In this document: piece by piece, positions 17,495 through 26,024 of the stretch
Position numbering within the stretch: position 1 is the first letter of the stretch
Layout of the letters: every line of letters starts with the position of its first letter
NCBI RefSeq assembly: GCF_002744755.1
Contig: NZ_KZ319295.1
Coordinates: forward strand, 1-64,000
Source of the DNA: Leeuwenhoekiella nanhaiensis
Lineage (GTDB): Bacteria > Bacteroidota > Bacteroidia > Flavobacteriales > Flavobacteriaceae
DNA length: 64,000 bases
Direction: 5' to 3'
Position numbers and translations under genes: made by a program
Notes under the pieces: model-generated
What the model saw: the letters and a program-made list of their open reading frames with translations, nothing else
The model's database searches: none
What the model was told of the DNA's origin: nothing

Positions 17495-17890
17495 TTAGTT
17501 GAATGCGTATTCTAAACCGGGACCGTCGCAGGCGCTCCAGCTTCCGGTTAATTCGTTAGAACTGGTATATCTCAGAAGCTCAATGTTATCACCGGTACAG
17601 TTGCCGTAGGCTTCATTTTTGGTATCGTGCGTAAACCTGAGGTGTTTGTCACTATTGATCATCACAATCTCAAAGGTTCCGGTAGAGCGATACTCTTTTC
17701 CATCTCGCTGCTGAACTTTTTCAAATTTCATATCGTTTTTAAGCAGAAAATATTCCTGCCATTCCATCGCATCGCCGGTAGTTTGAGAATTACGCATCTG
17801 GCCGCTCATCGCAACGAGCTCCAATTTTACTGGTTCTGACTGGGCTTGCAAATCTGAAGATTTTTCTTCTTCATCACTACAGGAGAACAA
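17495..17890 (-). CDS. Small lipoprotein, lipocalin-like; start region broken by an in-frame TAA
   Basis: From a TTG at 17890 the frame gives 131 residues starting FSCSDEEEKSS, with a beta-rich body resembling small lipocalin-like Bacteroidota lipoproteins. The frame is open further upstream and would encode KLSPFILVVFITLFSCS, a clear lipoprotein signal with lipobox LFSC. The only ATG that fits is at 17932-17930 and is followed directly by TAA (17929-17927), then AAA TTA. The intact form was probably ATG AAA AAA TTA. As it stands the protein would lose its export signal, or start at a rare codon. It may be a recent pseudogene or a sequence error. Confidence 0.55.
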   Translation of the reverse strand: MFSCSDEEEKSSDLQAQSEPVKLELVAMSGQMRNSQTTGDAMEWQEYFLLKNDMKFEKVQQRDGKEYRSTGTFEIVMINSDKHLRFTHDTKNEAYGNCTGDNIELLRYTSSNELTGSWSACDGPGLEYAFN

Positions 17891-17995
17891 CGTGATGAAT
17901 ACTACTAAAATAAAGGGACTTAATTTTTACATAGATTTTTATCGAATTCTTTTCTTTAAGTAGATACAAAAATTGTGCAAAGGTTGCGTTAGAGG

Positions 17996-18029
17996 TAAAA
18001 AAAAAGACCGAAATACATTCGGCCTTTTT
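17996..18029 (-). terminator. Terminator after gltD
   Basis: GACCGAA and TTCGGCC pair around TACA, flanked by A-run on the left and TTTTT on the right. On the minus strand it follows the gltD stop by about 20 bases. It is nearly symmetric. Confidence 0.85.
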
Positions 18030-18048
18030 ATCTGATTTATATAAATAT

Positions 18049-19515
18049 CTAAACGCGTGGCAAATCGCCATCTCCCTTAAGCGGAAGATCTGATTTACCC
18101 ATCAGGTATTTATCTACATAATGAGCAGCCTGGCGGCCTTCAGAAATAGCCCATACGATTAAGGATTGTCCTCTGCGGGTATCTCCTGCTGCAAAAACGC
18201 CGGGTACATTAGTCATATAATCTTCAGGAGACGCTTCAATGTTTGTACGCGCATCCATCTTAATGCCTAACTGCTCAGCGATAGTAGGCTCGCTTCCGGT
18301 AAAACCGAGAGCCAGGAGAACCATATCTGCTTTCCATTCTTTTTCCGTTCCGGGGACTTCAGAAAGGTTAGGGCGTTCTCCGGGTTTGTGTGTCCATTCA
18401 ACTTCCGTAGTGACCAGACCGGTAAGATTACCGTTTTCGTCCCCAACAAATTTTTTGGTAGAAATAGAGAAAAAGCGCTCTGCACCTTCCTTGTGCGACG
18501 AACTGGTACGTAGACGCATAGGCCAATACGGCCAGGGCTGATTTTCAGGTCGATCTGGCGTTCCTTTACTCATAATCTCAAAATTCTTAACGCTGGTCGC
18601 CCCGTGTCTGATAGAAGTACCTATACAGTCGCTTCCGGTGTCTCCACCACCAATAACAATAACGTCTTTTCCGGTGGCTTTGATTTCTTCACCTTCCCAC
18701 TGCAAACCATCAACACGACGGTTGTTTTGAGGAAGAAAATCCATCGCCTGATAAATTCCTTTTAAATCAGAACCCGGAATAGGCAAATTACGTCTTACAG
18801 TTGCTCCTGTTGAAAGCACAACTGCATCGTACTCTGACTTTAACTGGTCTGCAGAAACGTCTTTACCCACGTGCACACCGCATTTAAAGCTTATGCCCTC
18901 TTCTTCTAAAATAGCCAAACGACGATCGATGACGTGTTTTTCCATTTTAAAATCAGGAATTCCGTAGCGTAATAGTCCACCTGCTTTCTCATCGCGCTCG
19001 TAAACCGTTACCAAATGACCGGCACGGTTAAGCTGCTGAGCTGCGGCAAGACCCGCAGGTCCTGAACCAATTACGGCCACTTTTTTACCGGTGCGCTTTT
19101 CAGGTGGGTTTGCTTTAATCCAGCCGTTTTTAAAAGCCTCTTCAGCAATATTTTTCTCAATATTCTCAATACTTACGGGGTCTTCATTAATACCCAGTAC
19201 GCAGGCTTCTTCACAAGGTGCAGGACACAATCTTCCCGTAAATTCAGGAAAATTGTTTGTGCCGTGTAAAATTTGTGAAGCCTCTTCCCAACGCTCGCGG
19301 TAAACCGCGTCATTAAAGTCTGGAATAAGATTACCCAGCGGGCAACCGCTGTGGCAAAATGGAATTCCACAGTCCATACAGCGGGCTCCTTGCTTTTTCA
19401 ATTCCGGTTTATCTAGCGGAATGGTAAATTCTTCATATTTCTGAATCCGTTCCTCAACAGGTTTGTACGGTTCATTTTTTCTTTCGTATTCTAAAAATCC
19501 GGTTGTCTTTCCCAT
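18049..19515 (-). CDS. gltD: Glutamate synthase small subunit
   Basis: The beta subunit of NADPH-type glutamate synthase. It takes electrons from NAD(P)H through FAD and iron-sulphur centres to the large subunit. Cys46, Cys49, Cys54 and Cys58 ([13 protein letters not shown]) and a second cluster, CPAPCEEAC near residue 97, form the N-terminal [4Fe-4S] domain. The FAD site [15 protein letters not shown] is near 148, and the NAD(P) site [13 protein letters not shown] is near 290. Its 488 residues are typical. It lies 7 bases after gltB on the same strand and shares its control region. Confidence 0.96.
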   Translation of the reverse strand: MGKTTGFLEYERKNEPYKPVEERIQKYEEFTIPLDKPELKKQGARCMDCGIPFCHSGCPLGNLIPDFNDAVYRERWEEASQILHGTNNFPEFTGRLCPAPCEEACVLGINEDPVSIENIEKNIAEEAFKNGWIKANPPEKRTGKKVAVIGSGPAGLAAAQQLNRAGHLVTVYERDEKAGGLLRYGIPDFKMEKHVIDRRLAILEEEGISFKCGVHVGKDVSADQLKSEYDAVVLSTGATVRRNLPIPGSDLKGIYQAMDFLPQNNRRVDGLQWEGEEIKATGKDVIVIGGGDTGSDCIGTSIRHGATSVKNFEIMSKGTPDRPENQPWPYWPMRLRTSSSHKEGAERFFSISTKKFVGDENGNLTGLVTTEVEWTHKPGERPNLSEVPGTEKEWKADMVLLALGFTGSEPTIAEQLGIKMDARTNIEASPEDYMTNVPGVFAAGDTRRGQSLIVWAISEGRQAAHYVDKYLMGKSDLPLKGDGDLPRV

Positions 19516-19522
19516 GATTCTA

Positions 19523-22500
19523 TTATTCCGTTAAATCTGTTAATTTTTCTTCTTCTTCCAGTCGTATTAAAGCTCTTCGGTATTCTTCCGGCAGTACTTT
19601 AACAAACTTGGGCAGGTAGGTATTCCAATCTTCTAGAATACGCTGTGCCAGCGAACTTTGGGTGTAATTATAGTGGTTTGTGATGAGCTCACGAAGCTGA
19701 TTGATATCGTCTTCTTCGGTCACCGGATCAAGGTTCAAATCTTCAGCATTACACTTCGATTTAAAGTTTCCATCCACATCTAAAACATAACCAATACCGC
19801 CACTCATACCGGCACCAAAATTACGTCCGGTTTTACCCAGAATCACGGCAACACCTCCGGTCATATATTCACAACCGTGATCACCTATACCTTCTACCAC
19901 AGCAACAGCACCACTGTTACGCACGCAGAAACGCTCACCCGCTACCCCGTTGAAATAGGCTTCCCCGCTGGTCGCACCATAAAGTGCCACGTTACCAATG
20001 ATGATGTTTTCATTAGCCACAAAGGTTGCTTCTTCAGGAACCTTAACAATCAGGCGGGCTCCGGAAAGACCTTTACCTACATAATCGTTAGCATTACCAT
20101 CTACTTTAAGCGTTAAACCGCGCGTGGCAAAGGCTCCAAAACTCTGACCTGCAGAACCTCTAAAGTTTACCTTCAGTGTATTGTCTGGTAAGCCCTGTTC
20201 GCCGTAAATTTTTGAGATTTCGTTACTCAAAATAGCACCTACAGCACGATCGAGGTTTGTGATATCCAGATCTAAAGTGGTTTTTTCCTTACGAAATAGA
20301 GCCGTGTGGGCCAATTCTATGATTTCAAAATCGATAGATTTCTCTAAATGATGATTTTGAGTTTCCGTATTGTAAATCTTCACTCCCTGTGGCACCTGAA
20401 TGTTGTGCAGTATGGGCGAAAGATCAATACCAGCAGCCTTATAATGTTCAATGGCTTTGTTACGATCTAATTTATGTGCCTGTCCAACCATCTCATCAAC
20501 GGTACGGAAACCAAGCTGAGCCATAATTTCGCGTAACTCCTCTGCGATGAAATACATAAAGTTCACCACATGTTCCGGCTGACCCTTGAATTTCTTACGT
20601 AATTCAGGATTCTGAGTAGCAATACCTACCGGGCAGGTGTTTAGGTGACATACGCGCATCATAATACAGCCCGAAGCTACCAATGGTGCGGTTGCGAAAC
20701 CAAACTCCTCAGCTCCCAATAAACAAGCTACTGCCACGTCACGACCCGTTTTAAGCTGACCATCACACTCCAGGCGAATGCGGCTACGCAGATCATTAAG
20801 TACCAAAGTCTGTTGTGCCTCGGCAATACCCAATTCCCAGGGTAAACCAGCGTGACGCAATGAAGTGAGTGGTGAAGCTCCTGTACCACCATCGTAACCT
20901 GAAATCAGGATTACATCGGCCATCGCTTTAGCAACACCCGCGGCAACGGTACCAACACCTACTTCTGAAACCAGCTTCACGTTGATACGTGCTTCCCGGT
21001 TTGCAGATTTCAGGTCATAGATTAGCTGCGCTAAATCTTCAATCGAATAAATATCGTGGTGTGGTGGTGGTGAGATCAAACCTACGTAAGGTGTACTCTT
21101 ACGGGTCTTGGCAATAAATTTATTTACCTTTTCACCCGGTAACTGACCACCTTCTCCGGGTTTTGCACCCTGAGCCATTTTTATCTGAATTTCAGCAGCA
21201 CTGGTCAAATAGTTACTGGTTACTCCAAATCGACCGGAAGCTACCTGCTTAATGGCCGAGTTTTTCCAGTCACCGTTTGGACTCTTGTAAAAACGCTCTG
21301 CATCTTCACCTCCTTCTCCACTGTTACTCTTACCGCCAATACGATTCATCGCAACAGCTAAATTTTCGTGGGCTTCCTTACTAATAGACCCGTAAGACAT
21401 CGCTCCCGTTTTGAAACGTTTTACGATTTCAGTCCACGGTTCTACTTCTTCAATTGGAATAGGATCGTAATTCGAAAATTCAAACAGACCCCGAATAGTC
21501 ATCAATTGCTTAGACTGCTCGTTTACCAGTTTAGCGTATTCCTTATATGTCTTTGGATTGTTCTGACGTACGGCTTCCTGAAGTTTTGCTATGCTTAACG
21601 GATTAAACATATGTTTCTCACCGTTACGACGCCAGCGGTAATCCCCTCCTATTTCCATCTCCAAGTTTCCGGAAATATCCTGTCTCTTAAAGGTGCGGTT
21701 GTGGCGCTTGGCAATCTCCTGCTCTACTTCGTAAAGTCCTATACCTTCAATACGGCTGGGCGTATTGGGGAAATATTTGTTGATCAACGAAGAATTTAAA
21801 CCAAGAGCTTCAAACAGGCGTGATCCGCGATATGAATTCAGGGTAGAAATACCAATCTTATTCATAACCTTGATTACTCCTTTACCTACAGCTTTGTTAT
21901 AATTTTCAACAGCCTGCTGGAATTCAATATTCTCGAGGTTTCCATCAGCGATTTCTTCTCTGATGATTTCATTCACCATATACGGGTTGATCGCACTGGC
22001 TCCATAACCAAACAGCAAGGCGAAATGGTGAACTTCACGAGGCTCTGCAGATTCAACAATGATACTCATTTTAGAACGCTGTCCGCTGCGGAAAAGTCCG
22101 CTGTTCATATACGAAGTCCCTAATAATGCAGGGATAGGCGCCATCTTTTCATCAACGCCACGGTCTGAAAGAATCAGGATCGTATGCCCTTCATCAATAG
22201 CCTGTGAGGCCTGAGCAACCATATCGTTTAAGGCATCTTCAAGTCCGTTTAAGCCCCGATTTGCTTCGTAAAGCATCGGGATGGTACGCACTTTAAAATG
22301 CGGATGATCAAAATTTTTGATCTTATCTAAATCTTCTTTAGAAATTACCGGATTCTGAATGCGGATTTTCTTACAGTACTCGGGTACAATTTCCATCAGG
22401 TTTGTATCCGGACCCAGAGTCAGGCTCAAATCGGTTATCAATTCTTCACGAATACCATCAAGAGGCGGGTTTGTTACCTGAGCAAACAGTTGTTTGAAAT

Positions 22501-24031
22501 AGTTGTACAACAACTGGGGGCGATCTGAAAGCACCGCCAAAGGAGTATCTGCCCCCATAGAACCAATAGGTTCTTTACCTTTATTAGCCATTGGTAAAAT
22601 GATGGTGCGTATATCTTCCTGAGTATAACCAAAAGCGTTTTTACGCAAATCAAACACCGTATCTTCTTTTTCAAGCTCTACGTCACGGTAAGGTATGTCT
22701 CTAAGATGTACTCTGTGTTCATCAAGCCATTTGCCATACGTATTTTGAGTAACAATACGTTCCTTAATTTCTTCGTCATTTACAATACGTCCCGCTTTCA
22801 TGTCTACTAAAAACATCTTACCGGGCTCCAGTCTTCCGTGAAACTCTACATTCTCAGGTTCTATTTCTAAAACTCCGGTTTCTGAAGACATAATCACATA
22901 TCCCGTCTTAGTTACGGTATAACGAGAAGGACGTAATCCGTTTCGGTCTAAAACTGCACCAATATAATCACCATCTGTAAAAGGAATAGACGCCGGACCA
23001 TCCCAGGGTTCCATAATACAGCTGTTAAACTCGTAAAAGGCTTTTTTGGCCTCACTCATTTCTTTGTGCTTTTCCCAGGCTTCAGGAACCAGCATCATCA
23101 TAATTTCCGGTAGGGAACGGCCAGACATCAGCAAGAGCTCTACCACCATATCCATAGAAGCAGAATCTGACTTACCCGGAAGGATTATCGGGAATAACTC
23201 TTTAATCTCCTCACCAAACCATTTAGACTGAAGCAATTCTTCACGGCTGCGCATACGCGAAACGTTACCACGCAGGGTATTGATCTCCCCATTATGACAC
23301 ATATATCTGAATGGCTGTGCCAAATCCCAGGTTGGGAACGTGTTGGTAGAGAAACGCTGGTGAACCAATGCCAGGCGTGTGGTAAGTTTGGGATCTAAAA
23401 GATCAGTATAGTAATACTTAATATCTTCAGGCATGAGAAGCCCTTTAAATATCAAGGTCTTATTAGACAAACTGGGAAGGTAAAAATAAGAGCGTTCTGA
23501 AAGTTTACTCTTTAATATCGTATGCTCGGTAATTTTACGGGCGGTATAGAGTTTAATCATAAACTCCTGCTCTTCCATCGAAGCATCGGGTTTACCCACA
23601 AAAATCTGCTCGATATGTGGTTCTACGCTGGCTGCAATACTTCCTAAGTAACCGGCATCAACCGGAACTTTTCGCCATCCTAATAAAACAAGTCCTTTAG
23701 CCTTTAATTGCTCTTCAAATATTTTCTTACAATAGGCTCTCTGGTTTTCCTTTTTAGGCAGGAACACATTACCTACTGCATACTCGCGTGCCTCGGGCAA
23801 CTCAAAGTCACATTTTTCCTTAAAGAAGTCATAAGGTATATCTATAAGTATACCTGCACCATCTCCTGTTTTTCCATCACTACTTACTGCACCCCGGTGT
23901 TCGAGTTTTTCAAGAATTTCAAGAGCCTTATGAATGATATCATTAGACTGCTTTCCTTCTAAACTACAAATGAACCCCGCACCGCAATTTTCGTGCTCCC
24001 ATTCTGGTGAATATAAACCTTGTTTTTCCAT
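19523..24031 (-). CDS. gltB: Glutamate synthase large subunit
   Basis: Makes two glutamates from glutamine and 2-oxoglutarate. I place the start at the ATG at 24031 (product MEKQGLYSPEWEHENC), because Cys16 is then the N-terminal nucleophile of the class II amidotransferase domain after removal of a short propeptide. A frame-continuous ATG at 24085 would add 18 hydrophobic residues of no family type. In order: the glutaminase domain with HQRFSTNTFPTW; the central domain; the FMN/synthase domain with GGKSNSGEGGED and the iron-sulphur Cys set near CIMMRVCHLNTC; and the C-terminal beta-helix domain with GATSGEAYFNG. About 1502 residues. Cotranscribed with gltD. Confidence 0.96.
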   Translation of the reverse strand: MEKQGLYSPEWEHENCGAGFICSLEGKQSNDIIHKALEILEKLEHRGAVSSDGKTGDGAGILIDIPYDFFKEKCDFELPEAREYAVGNVFLPKKENQRAYCKKIFEEQLKAKGLVLLGWRKVPVDAGYLGSIAASVEPHIEQIFVGKPDASMEEQEFMIKLYTARKITEHTILKSKLSERSYFYLPSLSNKTLIFKGLLMPEDIKYYYTDLLDPKLTTRLALVHQRFSTNTFPTWDLAQPFRYMCHNGEINTLRGNVSRMRSREELLQSKWFGEEIKELFPIILPGKSDSASMDMVVELLLMSGRSLPEIMMMLVPEAWEKHKEMSEAKKAFYEFNSCIMEPWDGPASIPFTDGDYIGAVLDRNGLRPSRYTVTKTGYVIMSSETGVLEIEPENVEFHGRLEPGKMFLVDMKAGRIVNDEEIKERIVTQNTYGKWLDEHRVHLRDIPYRDVELEKEDTVFDLRKNAFGYTQEDIRTIILPMANKGKEPIGSMGADTPLAVLSDRPQLLYNYFKQLFAQVTNPPLDGIREELITDLSLTLGPDTNLMEIVPEYCKKIRIQNPVISKEDLDKIKNFDHPHFKVRTIPMLYEANRGLNGLEDALNDMVAQASQAIDEGHTILILSDRGVDEKMAPIPALLGTSYMNSGLFRSGQRSKMSIIVESAEPREVHHFALLFGYGASAINPYMVNEIIREEIADGNLENIEFQQAVENYNKAVGKGVIKVMNKIGISTLNSYRGSRLFEALGLNSSLINKYFPNTPSRIEGIGLYEVEQEIAKRHNRTFKRQDISGNLEMEIGGDYRWRRNGEKHMFNPLSIAKLQEAVRQNNPKTYKEYAKLVNEQSKQLMTIRGLFEFSNYDPIPIEEVEPWTEIVKRFKTGAMSYGSISKEAHENLAVAMNRIGGKSNSGEGGEDAERFYKSPNGDWKNSAIKQVASGRFGVTSNYLTSAAEIQIKMAQGAKPGEGGQLPGEKVNKFIAKTRKSTPYVGLISPPPHHDIYSIEDLAQLIYDLKSANREARINVKLVSEVGVGTVAAGVAKAMADVILISGYDGGTGASPLTSLRHAGLPWELGIAEAQQTLVLNDLRSRIRLECDGQLKTGRDVAVACLLGAEEFGFATAPLVASGCIMMRVCHLNTCPVGIATQNPELRKKFKGQPEHVVNFMYFIAEELREIMAQLGFRTVDEMVGQAHKLDRNKAIEHYKAAGIDLSPILHNIQVPQGVKIYNTETQNHHLEKSIDFEIIELAHTALFRKEKTTLDLDITNLDRAVGAILSNEISKIYGEQGLPDNTLKVNFRGSAGQSFGAFATRGLTLKVDGNANDYVGKGLSGARLIVKVPEEATFVANENIIIGNVALYGATSGEAYFNGVAGERFCVRNSGAVAVVEGIGDHGCEYMTGGVAVILGKTGRNFGAGMSGGIGYVLDVDGNFKSKCNAEDLNLDPVTEEDDINQLRELITNHYNYTQSSLAQRILEDWNTYLPKFVKVLPEEYRRALIRLEEEEKLTDLTE

Positions 24032-24199
24032 AAAATTTAAGCTCTTTTTTAACGTCAGAATGATAAAGCTATTCAATAAACTCAAATGCCAATAATTTTC
24101 AAGAATAAGATTTTTATTATTTCATTTTTAGCAAAAAATTGACTTTTAATTATAAAGAACTCAAAATAAACGGGTCGTTTTTATTGAATATGAAACGCA

Positions 24200-24231
24200 T
24201 TTTTGCCGAAAAATGGCGATTTCGGCAAAAA
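24200..24231. repeat. 12-bp perfect inverted repeat in the gltB upstream region
   Basis: TTTTTGCCGAAA at 24200-24211 and TTTCGGCAAAAA at 24220-24231 are exact inverse complements around an 8-base centre. It lies about 170 bases before the gltB start. It could be a regulator site or a leader hairpin on either strand; in the gltB direction the A/T flanks also make an attenuator possible. Confidence 0.65.
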
Positions 24232-24380
24232 GCAGAAATTATCTTTTTCTTAAGTCAATGTTAAGATTTGACGTTTTTGGTGCTTTTTTATCCTAAAATT
24301 TAATAAAAAATGGCAAAAACGGCACATAATCCATAATTAAAATGGCAATTTCAGGTTTTCGCAATCGCTTTCGTATAACA

Positions 24381-24402
24381 TACCCTAAAAAAAATGGGGG
24401 TA
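24381..24402. promoter_or_regulatory. Imperfect palindrome, TACCC...GGGTA (operator-like copy 1)
   Basis: TACCC at 24381-24385 and GGGTA at 24398-24402 flank an A-rich centre, and the right end reads TGGGGGTA. The same octamer ends the stronger palindrome 54 bases downstream. Confidence 0.45.
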
Positions 24403-24434
24403 TAATTACATAAATAGCAAAAATTAAAGGGTGA

Positions 24435-24455
24435 CCCCCAAAATATTTGGGGGTA
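24435..24455. promoter_or_regulatory. Perfect palindrome with arms ACCCCCAAA / TTTGGGGGT (operator-like copy 2)
   Basis: Two 9-bp arms pair perfectly around a 3-base centre (ATA). It ends 49 bases before the porin start, where an operator or a 5' leader structure would act. There is no following T-run. Confidence 0.6.
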
Positions 24456-24504
24456 ACTTCAAAATATGTCTAGTTTAGCAACTCACCAATTAATCAATTT
24501 TAAA

Positions 24505-25638
24505 ATGAGAAAATTACTAGTACCCTTTATGCTATGTTTAAGCTTAACTGCTTTTGCGCAAGAAGAAGAAACTTCATGGACAGATGGTTTTACCTTATCT
24601 GGATCTGTTGATGCCTACTTCAGACAAAACATTACAGCTCCCAATAAACTTATTGATGTTGATGGAGATGGAGAACTTGACACCTATCCAGCTCCAGGCT
24701 CGTCTTTTGCAAACCAACCCGGTTTTGCACTTGGTATGGCTAACCTGGTTCTTTCTTATGAAAAAGGAAGCGTAGGTGCTGTAGCAGACCTTGTTTATGG
24801 TCCGCGTGGTACAGATGCCGTTTTTGGTTCAACTACCGCAAGTTCAAGTATTGTTAACCAATTATACGTGTATTGGAATGCCAGCGAGAGCGTAACGTTC
24901 ACCTTTGGTAACTGGAATACCTTCTTAGGATATGAGGTAATCTCACCTGCTGCAAACTTCAACTACTCTACATCCTATATGTTCTCTTACGGACCGTTCT
25001 CACACAGTGGTCTTAAAGCAGACTTCGCTATAGATGAGAGCTGGAGTGCAATGCTTGCCATTATGAACTCTACAGACTTTACAGATTTCAATCCTTTCGG
25101 AAGCTACACTTTTGGAGGTCAGTTAGGATATTCTGGTGATTCTGGAAGCACATTCTTAAATGTACTTTACGGAGATCAGGGCGGTAACTATACCGATGAA
25201 GGGGGTTCTGATGGATACGGTTCTACATTCCAGGTTGATTTAACAACCGGATATGATTTATCTGACTCTTTTTACTTAGGTCTTAATGCCACTTATAATA
25301 CTACGGCTGCAGGAGATTTTGCAGAAGAAACAGGATTCTACGGCGTAGCTCTTTACGCTCAGGCGGCACTTAGCGATTCATTTTCTATAGGATTGCGTCC
25401 TGAATATTTCAGCGAATTTGGAGACTTTGGAGCCATTGGAGGTACAGATGCTAATGGCGATGCAAATGTTTTCGCTGTGACACTATCCGGTAACGCAAAA
25501 GTTGGTCCTTTAACATTTATTCCCGAATTTAGATTAGATTCTGCTAGCGAGGATGTATTCCTGGATGATTTTGATGGGACACCATCTTACTCAGGAAGTC
25601 TGGGATCATTCCTACTTGCGGCCGTATATTCATTTTAA
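24505..25638 (+). CDS. Outer-membrane beta-barrel porin (OmpL/bbp2-like), first gene of the ammonium set
   Basis: The ATG at 24505 gives the signal peptide MRKLLVPFMLCLSLTAFAQ; the upstream ATG at 24466 would only add 13 residues ahead of it and is less likely. The mature protein has alternating aromatic beta-strands, starting SWTDGFTLSGSVDAYFRQN, and ends in the outer-membrane signature ...LLAAVYSF with terminal Phe. It has about 16 strands by eye, fitting the putative beta-barrel porin-2 family. glnK follows after 18 bases and amtB after that, so it may let ammonium or other nitrogen compounds through the outer membrane. That role is inferred from position. Confidence 0.82.
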   Translation: MRKLLVPFMLCLSLTAFAQEEETSWTDGFTLSGSVDAYFRQNITAPNKLIDVDGDGELDTYPAPGSSFANQPGFALGMANLVLSYEKGSVGAVADLVYGPRGTDAVFGSTTASSSIVNQLYVYWNASESVTFTFGNWNTFLGYEVISPAANFNYSTSYMFSYGPFSHSGLKADFAIDESWSAMLAIMNSTDFTDFNPFGSYTFGGQLGYSGDSGSTFLNVLYGDQGGNYTDEGGSDGYGSTFQVDLTTGYDLSDSFYLGLNATYNTTAAGDFAEETGFYGVALYAQAALSDSFSIGLRPEYFSEFGDFGAIGGTDANGDANVFAVTLSGNAKVGPLTFIPEFRLDSASEDVFLDDFDGTPSYSGSLGSFLLAAVYSF

Positions 25639-25656
25639 TCTAAAATCACATTTACA

Positions 25657-25995
25657 ATGAAAAAAATTGAAGCAATTATTAGAAAATCTAAGTTCTCAGC
25701 TGTTAAAAAAGCTTTGCACGAAAAAGGAGTAAACTTCTTTTCTTACTGGGATGTTACCGGTTTAGGAAACGAAAAGCACGGTCACGTTTACCGCGGAGTT
25801 TCGTACAGCACCAGCGACATTCAGCGCAGATACCTTTCTATAGTAGTTAACGATGACTTCGAGCAGGCTGCAATTAGCGCTATACTCGAGTCTGGAGCAA
25901 CAGGCGAAGTAGGTGACGGTAAAATCTTTGTCTCTAATGTAGAGGAAGCTTACCGAATCAGAACCGGAAAGAAAGGTGGAGACACTTTAAACTAA
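25657..25995 (+). CDS. glnK: P-II family nitrogen regulatory protein
   Basis: A 112-residue trimeric signalling protein expected to bind and control AmtB, whose gene follows 29 bases downstream. The B-loop TGEVGDGKIFV (82-92) and C-loop RIRTG (100-104) are normal. The T-loop (about 36-56) keeps the tyrosine equivalent to Tyr51 (Tyr50, in YRGVSY) but is one residue shorter than in E. coli GlnK. It reads GLGNEKHGHVYRG where GFGRQKGH is usual, so the Gln39 used for Mg-ATP/2-oxoglutarate binding is missing, and the Lys58 position is Arg. It may therefore sense 2-oxoglutarate weakly or differently. The symbol is chosen for its amtB linkage. Confidence 0.9.
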   Translation: MKKIEAIIRKSKFSAVKKALHEKGVNFFSYWDVTGLGNEKHGHVYRGVSYSTSDIQRRYLSIVVNDDFEQAAISAILESGATGEVGDGKIFVSNVEEAYRIRTGKKGGDTLN

Positions 25996-26024
25996 AAATT
26001 AACCTTATCAAAATACTTTAATAT

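Larger units (their letters stand above)
24032..24504. promoter_or_regulatory. Divergent control region between gltBD and the porin-glnK-amtB genes
   Basis: About 470 AT-rich bases with no ORF of coding character. It holds a perfect 12-bp inverted repeat at 24200-24231 on the gltB side. On the porin side there are two related G/C-tipped palindromes at 24381-24402 and 24435-24455, with centres about 53 bases apart. Neither set is followed by a T-run, so they look like operators or leader structures, not terminators. No perfect TAnnTTTG box was found for either direction. TAGTTTAG at 24472 is near consensus but close to the start. Confidence 0.6.
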
